Assembly: GCA_963738305.1 (NCBI GenBank)
Contig: CAVTVU010000001.1
Location: forward strand, 620,001-684,000
Length of the DNA: 64,000 nt
From: JBBRHQ01 sp963738305
GTDB lineage: Bacteria; Actinomycetota; Thermoleophilia; Solirubrobacterales; 70-9
Reading direction: 5' to 3'
Below the pieces are notes generated by a model, which saw only the letters and a list, made by a program, of their open reading frames with translations, ran no database searches and was not told the DNA's origin. Position numbers and translations under genes: made by a program. This document shows, one piece after another, positions 41,397 to 50,270 of the stretch (position 1 is the first letter of the stretch; each line of letters begins with the position of its first letter).

Positions 41397-44300
41397 ATGA
41401 GACCGATAGACAGGGACATGAGGATCTCCGCGAGGCTCGCGCTCGCTCTCGGCTGGATCTCGCTCACCCTGCTTGCGCTGGCAGTTCCCGCCGGCGCCTC
41501 CGCGGCGGATCCCGGCCAGCTCAGCCTCGAGGTGCTCTCCTCCCGTCCCGACATGGTCAGCGACGACGACTCGCTGGTCGAGGTGCGGGTGCCGGCGAGC
41601 GAGCGCCCCGGCGACCTGGCCGTGACCGTCAACGGCACCGATCGCACGTCAGCGTTCAGCCCCGTGAACGGCGACCCACGGCGCCTGCGCGCTCTGCTCG
41701 GCGGCCTCACGGCGGGTCCGAACACGGTCCAGGCGACGATCCCCGGCCAGCCGACCGCAACCCTGGCCCTGGTCGACCATCCGCGTCAGGGGCCGATCTT
41801 CTCCGGTCCGCGGCAGTCCCCCTACGTCTGCACGACCGCCAGCAACGGGCTCGGCTCGCCAACCGACACCAGCACCTGCTCCGCCGCGACTCAGGTCGCC
41901 TATTACTACAAGTCCACTGACGGCACCTTCCACACGCTCGCCAACCCGGCGAGCAGGCCCGCCGACCTGACCCAGACCACGACCCGCGAGGGCAGGACCG
42001 TCGATTACGTCGTGCGCGTCGAGTCCGGGGTGATCGACCGCTCGATCTACCGCTGGGCGGTCCTCGCCCCCGGCGGGGTGACCGCCGACGGGTGGAATCA
42101 CCGGCTGATCTACTTCTTCGGCGGCGGCTGCTCAGCCGGATACCAGCAGGGCAGCTCATCCATCGCCAGCGTGCTCGATGACCGCATGCTCTCGCGGGGC
42201 TACTCGGTCCTCGGCTCGAGCCTCAACGTGCTCAACACGGCCTGCAACGACGTGCTCTCCGCCGAAGCCGCCTCGATGGTCAAGGAACACGTGATCGAGA
42301 GCCTCGGTGAGCCGCCGGCGTGGACCATGGGCTGGGGTGGCTCGGGCGGCTCGGTCCAGCAGCAGATGATCGCCCAGAACTATCCCGGCATCCTCGACGG
42401 CCTCGTCCCCGCCGCGAGCTTCCCCGACAACTCCGCCTCCGACTATCCCGACTGCCGGCTACTCGTCAACTACTTCGGCACCTCCGCGGGCGCCTCGCTC
42501 ACCCCGGCGCAGCGCAGCGCGATCACCGGCCTCAGCGACCCGAACGGCTGCAACGCCCTCAGCGCCGGCGCCGACGTGGTCCGCGCCAGCGAGGGATGCG
42601 ACGAAAGCGTGGTCGGCGTCGCCAACATCTTCGACCCCATCAGCAACCCGGACGGCGCGCGCTGCACGATCTGGGATTCCATGATCAACGTCTACGGCGC
42701 GGACCCCGCCACGGGCTACGCCCGCCGCACCCTGGATAACGTCGGCGTCCAGTACGGGCTGAAGGCGCTCCAGGAGGGCTCGATCACGGTCGCCCAGTTC
42801 CTCGACCTCAACCAGGCGATCGGCGGCTTCGACAACAACGGCGACCTCCGGGCCCAGCGCTCGGTCGCCGACAGCGCGGCCCTGGCGACCGCCTATCGCA
42901 CCGGGCGCATCAACCAGGGAACCGGCGGCTACCCGGACGTGCCGGTGATCGACATCCGCACCTACACCGACGACGAGGTCAACGTCCACCAGTACTTCAA
43001 CACCTACCGGATGCGGGCCCGTCTCGACCGCTTCGGCGGCGACCACGACAACCAGGTGATGTTCCGCGCCAAGGGCGGAACCAGCGTCAACCGGATGCAG
43101 GATGCGGCGATCGACACGATGGGCACCTGGCTCGACAGCGTCGCGGCGGACAACTCGGGCCTCTCCCGAGCCCAGAAGGTCGTCGTCGAGCGGCCCGCGA
43201 ACGCGGTGGACGCGTGCTGGGTCGCCGGCAACCGGATCGACGAGCCCGCGACCCTCAACGGCACCGGGACGTGCTCGACCACCTACCCGGCGCACAGCCT
43301 GCCCGCGAACCGGGCGGGCAAGCCGGTCGAGTCGATCGTCGCCAAGTGCCAGCTGAAGCCGATCGACTTCGGCGATTACCCGGCGATGAGCGCCGCGCAG
43401 CAGAGTCAGATGCAAGCGATCTACCCCGGTGGCATCTGCGACTGGACCAAGGCCGGCGTCGGGGAGCAGCCCCTGGCGGGAACCTGGCAGACCTTCGTGG
43501 GAGGCTCCGATTCGACGCCGCCGGACACGACGATCTCCTCAGGCCCGGCCTCGACCGTCTCCGTGACGTCGGTCGGTTTCGGGTTCTCGGGCACCGAGAC
43601 GGGCGTCCGCTTCGAGTGCAGCCTGGACGGCTCGGCCTTCTCGGCATGCCAATCCCCGACAACCCTGTCCTCGCTGTCGCTGGGGGCGCACACCTTCCGG
43701 GTGCGGGCGATCGACCCGGCCGGAAACCCCGACCCGACTCCCGCCTCGCGCACCTTCACCGTCACCACCGACACCGCGCCGACCATCACGACGGTCAGCC
43801 CCGGCGCGGGGGCCGGGGGCGTGGCGCGCACCGCGGCGGTCGTCGCGGTCTTCGACCAGCCGATGAACAAGCTCTCCGCCGAGGCGGCCTTCTCCCTGAA
43901 GCGCACCTCGGACGGGGCGTCGGTGAGCGGCAGCTTCGCCTGGTTCGGCAACGCGCTTGTCTTCCTGCCGAGCGCGCCGCTCGCGAACGGCACCTCCTAC
44001 ACGGCAACCGAGTCAGCCGCCGCCGTTGACGACACCGGCAACTCGCTCCCGGCAGCCCGGAGCTGGCAGTTCACGACCGCCACCCAGCCGTTGATCACCC
44101 AGTCTTCCCCCGGCGACGGCGCTGGCGAGGTTCTGCCCAACACCTACGTATGGGCACTGTTCGACACGGCGATGGATAAGGCCTCGACGCAGGGGGCGCT
44201 CTCGCTGAAGCGAACGAGCGACGGGGCGCGGGTCAGCGGGCAGTTCATCTGGTTCGGAAACCTGCTGCTGTTCAAGCCGTGCTCCGACCTCGCCGGAGGC

Positions 44301-44705
44301 ACCCAGTACACGGCTGCGGTCTCGACTTCGGCGAAGGACGTCGCCGGCCACGCGCTGCCGGCAGCGAGGTCGTGGCGCTTCACAACCACCAACCGCCCCA
44401 TCGTGGACTCGGTCACTCCAGCCGACGGCACGACCGGAGCGGCCCGCAGCGCGGCGACCACGGTCGCCTTCAACAAGGCGATGGACAAGACCTCCGCCCA
44501 GGGGGCCTTCTCGTTGAAGCGGACCAGCACCGGCGCCGCGGTGGGCGGGACCTTCAGCTGGTCGGGCAACACGATGCGCTTCACCCCCAGCTCCGCGCTG
44601 GCGGCCAACGCCCAGTACACGGCGGCCGTTGCCGGGACGGCGAAGGACCAGGGCGGCACCACCCTCGCCAACCCGACGGTCTGGAAGTACGTCACCGCCG
44701 GGTAG
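41397..44705 (+). CDS. Very large secreted tannase-like (DUF6351) hydrolase with tandem Ig-like repeats
   Basis: An exported protein of about 1,100 residues, with a signal at residues 8-36 (ALGWISLTLLALAVPAGA). Residues 40 to about 690 match DUF6351/tannase-type alpha/beta hydrolases, with the nucleophile elbow GWGGSGGSVQQQ near residue 320. Residues from about 700 to 800 hold one fibronectin-like segment (DTTISSGPAS; FECSLDGSAF). Three near-repeated Ig-like (Big_5) modules follow (TVSPGAGAGGVA; SSPGDGAGEVLP; TPADGTTGAARS), each ending in a WxF/YTT strand. The start may be the ATG at 41418 with AGGGA before it. It likely cleaves a plant-type ester outside the cell. Confidence 0.8.
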   Translation: MRPIDRDMRISARLALALGWISLTLLALAVPAGASAADPGQLSLEVLSSRPDMVSDDDSLVEVRVPASERPGDLAVTVNGTDRTSAFSPVNGDPRRLRALLGGLTAGPNTVQATIPGQPTATLALVDHPRQGPIFSGPRQSPYVCTTASNGLGSPTDTSTCSAATQVAYYYKSTDGTFHTLANPASRPADLTQTTTREGRTVDYVVRVESGVIDRSIYRWAVLAPGGVTADGWNHRLIYFFGGGCSAGYQQGSSSIASVLDDRMLSRGYSVLGSSLNVLNTACNDVLSAEAASMVKEHVIESLGEPPAWTMGWGGSGGSVQQQMIAQNYPGILDGLVPAASFPDNSASDYPDCRLLVNYFGTSAGASLTPAQRSAITGLSDPNGCNALSAGADVVRASEGCDESVVGVANIFDPISNPDGARCTIWDSMINVYGADPATGYARRTLDNVGVQYGLKALQEGSITVAQFLDLNQAIGGFDNNGDLRAQRSVADSAALATAYRTGRINQGTGGYPDVPVIDIRTYTDDEVNVHQYFNTYRMRARLDRFGGDHDNQVMFRAKGGTSVNRMQDAAIDTMGTWLDSVAADNSGLSRAQKVVVERPANAVDACWVAGNRIDEPATLNGTGTCSTTYPAHSLPANRAGKPVESIVAKCQLKPIDFGDYPAMSAAQQSQMQAIYPGGICDWTKAGVGEQPLAGTWQTFVGGSDSTPPDTTISSGPASTVSVTSVGFGFSGTETGVRFECSLDGSAFSACQSPTTLSSLSLGAHTFRVRAIDPAGNPDPTPASRTFTVTTDTAPTITTVSPGAGAGGVARTAAVVAVFDQPMNKLSAEAAFSLKRTSDGASVSGSFAWFGNALVFLPSAPLANGTSYTATESAAAVDDTGNSLPAARSWQFTTATQPLITQSSPGDGAGEVLPNTYVWALFDTAMDKASTQGALSLKRTSDGARVSGQFIWFGNLLLFKPCSDLAGGTQYTAAVSTSAKDVAGHALPAARSWRFTTTNRPIVDSVTPADGTTGAARSAATTVAFNKAMDKTSAQGAFSLKRTSTGAAVGGTFSWSGNTMRFTPSSALAANAQYTAAVAGTAKDQGGTTLANPTVWKYVTAG

Positions 44706-44741
44706 TTACCTTTCCCTGACCACAACCCAAGGGAGAAGCTC

Positions 44742-45032
44742 ATGATCGGCACCCTCATCTACCTGTTCTTCATCGGGATCGTCGCCGGCTACCTGGCGCG
44801 CCTGCTCGTCCCCGGGCGCCAGGACCTCGGCTTCTGGAGGACGGTCCTGCTGGGGATCGTCGGGAGCTTCGTCGGCGGCTTCATCGGGTACCTCATCTTT
44901 AGCCATGACCTCAGCGACGGTCCCTTCCAGGCGGGTGGGATCTTCGGCTCGATCATCGGCGCGGTGATCGCGCTGCTGATCTACAACAAGGTCTCGACCG
45001 GGCAGGCGACACATTCGCCCCAGCGCCGCTGA
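44742..45032 (+). CDS. GlsB/YeaQ/YmgE family small membrane protein
   Basis: A 96-residue membrane protein. MIGTLIYLFFIGIVAGYLAR and LLGIVGSFVGGFIGYLIF and GIFGSIIGAVIALLIYN form three helices, the standard pattern of transglycosylase-associated proteins. LLVPGRQDLGFWRT is the family loop. The ATG has a GGGAGAAG ribosome site. It is often induced by stress in other bacteria. The tail (SPQRR) is basic. Confidence 0.85.
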   Translation: MIGTLIYLFFIGIVAGYLARLLVPGRQDLGFWRTVLLGIVGSFVGGFIGYLIFSHDLSDGPFQAGGIFGSIIGAVIALLIYNKVSTGQATHSPQRR

Positions 45033-45093
45033 GGTATGGCGCCCCCTCGGGCCTTGCGGCGATAGCGTTCCCCCCGGACCTCAGGTTCTGCAA

Positions 45094-45140
45094 TGCCCGC
45101 GCATGATGCGGGCACATGCATGTAAGGCCGCGAAACGGCC
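45094..45140 (+). terminator. Two adjacent hairpins after the YeaQ-like gene
   Basis: TGCCCGC (45094-45100) pairs with GCGGGCA (45108-45114). GGCCG (45126-45130) pairs with CGGCC (45136-45140). They may terminate the upstream transcript or form the leader of the SDR gene, whose ATG is 34 bases on. Confidence 0.4.
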
Positions 45141-45173
45141 GCAAGTGACAATCCGGAAGGAGAGTGCATTCAG

Positions 45174-46004
45174 ATGGGACTACTGGACGGCAAGAGCGCG
45201 ATCGTCACCGGGTCGGCGCGGGGCATCGGCCGGGCGACGGCGGAGCTGTTCGCCTCGCAGGGCGCGAAGGTCCTGATCAACGACCTCGACGGCGACGTCG
45301 CCGAGCAGGCGGCCGGCGAGATCGACGGCGAGACCGCTGTCTTCGCCGGCGACCTTACGAAGCCCGAGACCCCTGACGCCCTCGTCGCCGCCGCGGTCGA
45401 GGCCTTCGGCTCTGTCGACATCGCCGTCAACAACGCCGGCTACACATGGGACGGCGTCGTCCACCGCATGACCGACGAGCAGTTCCAGGCGATGTTCGAG
45501 ATCCACACCGCGGTCCCCTTCCGGGTGACGAGGGCGCTCGCCCCTCATTGGCGCGAGGCCGCCAAGGCCGAGGCCGCCGAGGGCAAGGAGGTGTTCCGCA
45601 AGCTGATCAACGTCTCCTCCATCTCGGGGACGATGGGCAACGCCGGCCAGGCCAACTACTCGGCCGCGAAGGCGGGCGTTGTCGGCCTCACAAAGACGCT
45701 GGCGAAGGAATGGGGCCAGTTCAAGATCAACGTCAACGCGGTCGCCTTCGGCTTCGTCGAGACCCGGCTCACCGGCGCCAAGGAGGCGGGCGAGAAGATG
45801 ACCGCCCCCGGCGGCGAGGAGATCGAGCTGGGGATCCCCGAGCAAATGCGGGCGATGGCGAAGATGGTGATCCCGCTCGGCCGCCCGGCCCAGCCGGACG
45901 AGGCGGCGGGCCCGGTGCTCTTCCTCGCCTCGGGCCTCGCCGACTACGTCCACGGCCAGATTCTCAACGTCACCGGCGGCCAATTCGGGGGCATGTACAC
46001 CTGA
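45174..46004 (+). CDS. Short-chain dehydrogenase/reductase (FabG-like)
   Basis: A classical SDR of 276 residues. AIVTGSARGIGRATAELF is the cofactor site, NNAGYTW follows, then NVSSISGTMGNAGQANYSAA with AKAG, giving Ser and the YxxxK pair. The C-terminal ILNVTGGQFGGMYT is typical of FabG-type 3-oxoacyl reductases. The substrate is likely a hydroxyacyl or oxoacyl compound. A GGAAGGAGAG ribosome site precedes the ATG by 10 bases. A bidirectional hairpin follows. Confidence 0.9.
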   Translation: MGLLDGKSAIVTGSARGIGRATAELFASQGAKVLINDLDGDVAEQAAGEIDGETAVFAGDLTKPETPDALVAAAVEAFGSVDIAVNNAGYTWDGVVHRMTDEQFQAMFEIHTAVPFRVTRALAPHWREAAKAEAAEGKEVFRKLINVSSISGTMGNAGQANYSAAKAGVVGLTKTLAKEWGQFKINVNAVAFGFVETRLTGAKEAGEKMTAPGGEEIELGIPEQMRAMAKMVIPLGRPAQPDEAAGPVLFLASGLADYVHGQILNVTGGQFGGMYT

Positions 46005-46050
46005 GGGGCTCGTACGGGGGCCAAGCGAGGTCGGTCAGACCTGTCTCCGT

Positions 46051-46096
46051 CCGAGTGGACGAAAACCTCTCCCCTTCTGCTGATTCGTCCACTCGG
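46051..46096. terminator. Bidirectional hairpin between convergent SDR genes
   Basis: CCGAGTGGACGAA (46051-46063) and TTCGTCCACTCGG (46084-46096) form a perfect 13-bp stem. It is centred between two convergent genes. CCTCTCCCC fills the loop. No T-tract follows either arm. Confidence 0.65.
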
Positions 46097-46116
46097 TTCC
46101 GAGGCGGCGCCAGGCC

Positions 46117-46965
46117 TTAGTCCCGCCGCTGCTCCTTGGGTGGCTCGCCTCGCTCGCCGTAGATGCCCGGTGGCCAGGTGCCGAACCAGTTGTCGCGGGC
46201 GCCGTCGACGGTGATCACCGTGCCGGAGAAGAAGTCGCCGGCCGGTGAGGCGAGGAAGGTGATCAGCCAGGCCATCTCCTCCTCGGTGCCGAGGCGCCCC
46301 AGGGGGACCGTGGAGGCGACGTTCTCGACCACCTCCTGCGGGTACTTTGTCCGCAGCGTCTCGGTGTCGAACTGCCCGGCGGCGACGGCGCAGGCCCGGA
46401 TCCCGAAGCGGGCCCACTCGATCGAGAGGGTCCGCATCATGTTCTCCACCGCCGCCCGCGCCGCCCCGGAGTGGACCATCCCCGGCATCCCGTTGTGGGG
46501 GGAGAGGGTGACGCTGAGGATCTTGCCTCCCTGCTGGGGGATGAAGGCCTTGGTGGCCGCGGCATGGGTCATCAGCCAGGTGCCATGGACGTTGAGCTCG
46601 ATCACGGTGCGAAAGCCCTTGGGCGAGATCGCCTCGGCCGGGCTGAGAAACTGACCGCCGGCGTTGTTGACGAGCACGTCGATGCGGCCGTGGCGCTCCA
46701 GGGCGGTGTCGACGAAGGCGTCAACGGCCTCCTCCTCGCGGATGTCGAGCGGCTCGGAGGAGAAGGAGCCCGGCAGGCCCTCGGCAGCGGCCGCGGTATC
46801 GGCCAGCGGCTCGGGACGTCGCCCGCAGCCGACCACCGTCGCCCCGAGGCCGGCCATCTCCAGCGCCGTCGCCCGCCCCAGGCCGGTGCCGGCGCCCGAA
46901 ACCACGCACACCTTCCCGTCCAGCAGCCCGGGGGCGAAGATCCGCGAAAGAGTGCGTTCAGCCAA
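46117..46965 (-). CDS. Atypical short-chain dehydrogenase lacking the YxxxK pair
   Basis: A 282-residue SDR of the 2,4-dienoyl-CoA reductase-like group. VCVVSGAGTGLGRATALEM binds the cofactor and VLVNNAGGQFLSPAEAIS follows. At the place of the catalytic YxxxK is MVHSGAARAAVENM, so Tyr is His and Lys is Arg. This matches a subgroup seen in enoyl/dienoyl-CoA reductases, where other residues act. GTVITVDGARDNWFGTWPP is an unusual aromatic C-terminal segment. The gene converges on the classical SDR at 45174. Confidence 0.85.
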   Translation of the reverse strand: MAERTLSRIFAPGLLDGKVCVVSGAGTGLGRATALEMAGLGATVVGCGRRPEPLADTAAAAEGLPGSFSSEPLDIREEEAVDAFVDTALERHGRIDVLVNNAGGQFLSPAEAISPKGFRTVIELNVHGTWLMTHAAATKAFIPQQGGKILSVTLSPHNGMPGMVHSGAARAAVENMMRTLSIEWARFGIRACAVAAGQFDTETLRTKYPQEVVENVASTVPLGRLGTEEEMAWLITFLASPAGDFFSGTVITVDGARDNWFGTWPPGIYGERGEPPKEQRRD

Positions 46966-46999
46966 GGCCGCGCAAGCCTACCGGCGGCGATCGCGCCGC

Positions 47000-47005
47000 T
47001 ACTGT
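47000..47005 (+). promoter_or_regulatory. Candidate -10 box (TACTGT), leaderless
   Basis: TACTGT ends 8 bases before the ATG at 47014. No Shine-Dalgarno sequence is present. Confidence 0.4.
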
Positions 47006-47013
47006 GAGCCACG

Positions 47014-47919
47014 ATGAGCATCCACGCCGAGACAAAGCCCCTGCACGAGCCGCTTGCCGGCGGCAGCGAGGGAGCCACCGTCACCGTCGAGCCGATGGTC
47101 GCCGGGCGCATGAACTGGCCCCTGTCGTTGATGGAGAGCCCCGGCGGACCTTTCCTCACCCTGAAGCTGTTGCGGGCCCTCGCGACCGGCAAGCCCCCCC
47201 ACGAGATTCCGATCCCGGCCTTCCTGGTCCGGCATCCCAGCGCCGGCGCGATCCTCGTCGACACCGGCCTTCATCCTTCGATCGCCAGCGACCCCAAGGA
47301 GAACCTCGGGTCGGCGGGGGCCCGAGCCGACCCGCGCCTCGAGTCGGGCCAGGACGTACCAGCCCAGCTCCGCGCCCGCGGGCTCGGCGCCGGCGAGATC
47401 CCGATCGTGATCATGACCCACCTCCACCTCGACCACAGCTCGGCGATCTCCGAGTTCCCCCAATCCACATTCATCGTCTCCGAGGCCGAGTGGGACGACG
47501 CGACCCGGGGCGGCCGGCCACTGCTGCGCGGCTACCGGCCCTCCCACTACGACTATGCCTTCGACTACCGCACGATCGACTTCGACCGGGTCGAGGTCAA
47601 CTCATATGCAACCTTCGGGCGCACCTTCGACCTCTTCGGGGACGGCTCTCTCCGGCTCGCCTATACCCCGGGCCACAGCGCCGGCCACCAGTCGGTGATC
47701 GCCCGCCTCTCCGACCGCGACTTCATCATCGGCGGCGATGCCTTCTACACGCTGGGCCAGCTCACCGGTTCCCCGCTCCCGCCGCGACCCTTCGACGAGC
47801 ACAACTTCCGGCGCTCGCTCCAGGAGCTGAAGCTGTTCCAGCGCGAGTTCCCGCAGTCGATCATCACCCCCGGCCACGACCCGAGCTTCTACGCCAAGCT
47901 CGCGAAGAGCTACTCCTAG
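47014..47919 (+). CDS. Metallo-beta-lactamase-fold hydrolase (lactonase-like)
   Basis: A 301-residue zinc hydrolase of the N-acyl-homoserine-lactonase-like group. The metal site is THLHLDHSSAI. The second ligands are in YTPGHSAGHQS and GGDAFYT, and the last His in ITPGHDPSFYAK. Such enzymes open lactones or hydrolyse esters. The first 45 residues carry no clear signal. A quorum-quenching role is possible, but the substrate is not shown by sequence. The gene is divergent from the atypical SDR. Confidence 0.82.
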   Translation: MSIHAETKPLHEPLAGGSEGATVTVEPMVAGRMNWPLSLMESPGGPFLTLKLLRALATGKPPHEIPIPAFLVRHPSAGAILVDTGLHPSIASDPKENLGSAGARADPRLESGQDVPAQLRARGLGAGEIPIVIMTHLHLDHSSAISEFPQSTFIVSEAEWDDATRGGRPLLRGYRPSHYDYAFDYRTIDFDRVEVNSYATFGRTFDLFGDGSLRLAYTPGHSAGHQSVIARLSDRDFIIGGDAFYTLGQLTGSPLPPRPFDEHNFRRSLQELKLFQREFPQSIITPGHDPSFYAKLAKSYS

Positions 47920-47947
47920 GCGCCGCGCGGCCGGCCCGGGCGGTGTC

Positions 47948-48727
47948 TTAACCCTCGGGCGAGGTGCGTCCCGGCGTGGGCGAGGGCAGGCCCTCGCGCA
48001 GGGAGCGGATCACGCCGCGGCGGCCCTTCTCCTCCAGGGCCGTGTACATCGTCCGCACCCGGTCGAAGATCTCCTCGGCGGCCTCGATCTGGTGCTCACG
48101 GCTCGGCCGGGACTCGACCGGGAAGGTGACCGGCTCGCCGAACTGGACCGTGACCTTTGGGAACCGCAGCCGGCGCCAGCCGCGGACGCCGGCCGAGCCG
48201 TGGATCGCGATCGGCACCACCGGGACCCCGGATTCGAGCGCGATTCGCCCGATGCCGCGGCGCGGCGTGCCCAGGTTGCGCGAGCGCGAACGACCGCCCT
48301 CAGCGTAGATCAGCAGCGGGTGGCCCTGCTGGAGGATCGCGTCGGAGGTCTCAAACGCCTCCTCGTCGGCATGTCCGCGGCGCACCGGGTAGGCGCCGCC
48401 GTGGTGGAGGATGAAGGTCACCACCCGCGGGCCGAAGAGCTGTGACTTGGCCATGAAGCGGATCTTGCGCCGCATGTAGACCGCGCAGAAGAAGTGGTCC
48501 ATCTGGCTGAAATGGTTGGGGGCGAGCAGGACCGGGCCACTGGCGGGAACGTTCTCGGTCCCGATCGCCCTGGTGCGGAAGATCAGCACCGTGGGCAGCG
48601 TGAGGATCACTCGCGCCACGTTGTAGACCCAGCCCCCCTGGCGGTCGGCCCGCGCCCGCTCGTGGAACTTCTGGAAGTAGGAGGCGGGACGCGAGTCCTT
48701 GTATCTCTGCGGCTTGATCTCTTCCAT
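47948..48727 (-). CDS. plsC: 1-acyl-glycerol-3-phosphate acyltransferase (PlsC-like)
   Basis: A 259-residue acyltransferase of phospholipid synthesis. The catalytic NHxxxxD motif is NHFSQMDHFF. The acceptor-site motif is LLIYAEGGRSRSRN, and VPVVPIAIHGSAGVRG follows. The N-terminus has one membrane helix (about residues 30-52). It acylates lysophosphatidic acid in the membrane. It lies 88 bases after glpK on the same strand, in keeping with glycerol-lipid metabolism. Confidence 0.9.
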   Translation of the reverse strand: MEEIKPQRYKDSRPASYFQKFHERARADRQGGWVYNVARVILTLPTVLIFRTRAIGTENVPASGPVLLAPNHFSQMDHFFCAVYMRRKIRFMAKSQLFGPRVVTFILHHGGAYPVRRGHADEEAFETSDAILQQGHPLLIYAEGGRSRSRNLGTPRRGIGRIALESGVPVVPIAIHGSAGVRGWRRLRFPKVTVQFGEPVTFPVESRPSREHQIEAAEEIFDRVRTMYTALEEKGRRGVIRSLREGLPSPTPGRTSPEG

Positions 48728-48815
48728 CTGCCTGGGGCTGCCAGCACGCCGGGGTGCGCATGGCGCGCGAACGGACCGGTCCCCGTTTGGTTCCTACCCG
48801 CTCCCCCCGCGGCGG

Positions 48816-50270
48816 TTACGCGCCCTCCGCCCAACCGCGCGAGCGCTCGACGGCGCGCGCCCAGGCGGACAGCAGCGAGCGGCGCTCGTCCTCGCTCATC
48901 GCGGGCTCGTACGCCGCCCGCTGGCGCCACATCTCCCGGACCCCCTCCCGGCTCCAGGCGCCGGTCGCGATCCCGGCCAGGTAGGCGGCGCCGAGCGCCG
49001 TCGTCTCGGAGATCTCGGGGACGATCAGCGGCGCACCCAGGACGTCGGCCTGGAACTGCATCAGCCAGCGATTGGCGACGGCGCCCCCGTCTGCCTTCAG
49101 CGAGGCCATCCGCCGGCCAGAGGCGGCCTCCTGGGCGCGCACGGCGTCGACCGTCTGGTAGGCGATCGCCTCCAGGGCAGCGCGGGCCAGGTGCTGGCGC
49201 CCGCTGCCACGCGTCAGGCCGACGATCGTGCCGCGCGCATAGGGATCCCAGTGGGGTGAGCCGAGGCCGGTCAGGGCCGGGACGAAGTAGACGCCGTCGT
49301 TCCCCTCGAGCGACGCGGCCAGCGCCTCCGACTCGGAGGCCTCGGAGAGGATCCCGAGCCCGTCACGCAGCCACTGCACGGCGGCACCGGTGACGAAGAT
49401 CGCGGCCTCCAGCGCATACTCGGCCACCTCTCCGAGGCCCCAGGCGACGGTGGTCAGCAGCCCCTTTCCGGGCGAGGGAGCCTCGCCGCCGGTGTTGAGC
49501 AGGACGAAGCTGCCGGTCCCGTAGGTGTTCTTGGCTTCGCCCGGCGCGTGGCAGGCCTGCCCGAAGAGCGCCGCCTGCTGGTCCCCGGCGATCCCGGCGA
49601 CCGGGACATCGCCGCCGAACTCGGTGGTCGTGGCGTAGACGGCGGAGGAGGGGACCGGCTCGGGCAGCCGGGAGAGCTCGACCCCGAGCAGCGCGCAGAG
49701 GTCCGGGTCCCAGGCCAGTTTGTGGATGTCGAAGAGCATCGTGCGCGACGCGTTCGAGTAGTCGGTGAGGTGGCGGCCGGTCAGCTTGAAGGCGAGCCAG
49801 GAGTCGATGGTGCCGAAGACCGCCTCGCGGGCGGCATCGACGTTCTCCAAGAGCCACTCGATCTTCGTCCCGGAGAAGTAGGGGTCGATGACCAGCCCGG
49901 TCCGCTCGCGCACCAGCGGCTCGTGGCCCTCGGCCCTGAGCCGATCGCAGCGCTCCGCGGTGCGGCGGTCCTGCCACACCAGGGCGTTGTGGACCGGCTC
50001 GCCGGTCGCGGGGTCCCAGGCAACCACCGTCTCGCGCTGGTTGGTGATCCCGACCCCGGTCAGGCCTGATCCCTCGATCCCCGCGTCGGCGATGGCGGTT
50101 GCTGCGACCGCTCTTGTCACCTCCCAGATCTCCTTGGCGTCGTGCTCGACCCACCCGGGGCGGGGAAAGTGCTGGCGGAACTCGGAGTAGCCACGCCCGG
50201 CGACCCGACCCTCGAGGTCGAACACCAGGCAGGTGGTGCCGGTGGTGCCCTGGTCGATCGCGAGGATCAT
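48816..50270 (-). CDS. glpK: Glycerol kinase
   Basis: A 484-residue FGGY-family kinase making glycerol-3-phosphate. It starts ILAIDQGTTGTTCLVFDLEG, the phosphate-binding loop. ITNQRETVVAWDPATGEPVH and the glycerol-site NALVWQDRRTAERCD match GlpK. FVPALTGLGSPHWDPYARG is the FGGY C-terminal signature. Its ATG overlaps the glycosyltransferase gene stop by 4 bases, so the GT2-glpK-plsC genes form a unit. The product feeds PlsC. Confidence 0.95.
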   Translation of the reverse strand: MILAIDQGTTGTTCLVFDLEGRVAGRGYSEFRQHFPRPGWVEHDAKEIWEVTRAVAATAIADAGIEGSGLTGVGITNQRETVVAWDPATGEPVHNALVWQDRRTAERCDRLRAEGHEPLVRERTGLVIDPYFSGTKIEWLLENVDAAREAVFGTIDSWLAFKLTGRHLTDYSNASRTMLFDIHKLAWDPDLCALLGVELSRLPEPVPSSAVYATTTEFGGDVPVAGIAGDQQAALFGQACHAPGEAKNTYGTGSFVLLNTGGEAPSPGKGLLTTVAWGLGEVAEYALEAAIFVTGAAVQWLRDGLGILSEASESEALAASLEGNDGVYFVPALTGLGSPHWDPYARGTIVGLTRGSGRQHLARAALEAIAYQTVDAVRAQEAASGRRMASLKADGGAVANRWLMQFQADVLGAPLIVPEISETTALGAAYLAGIATGAWSREGVREMWRQRAAYEPAMSEDERRSLLSAWARAVERSRGWAEGA

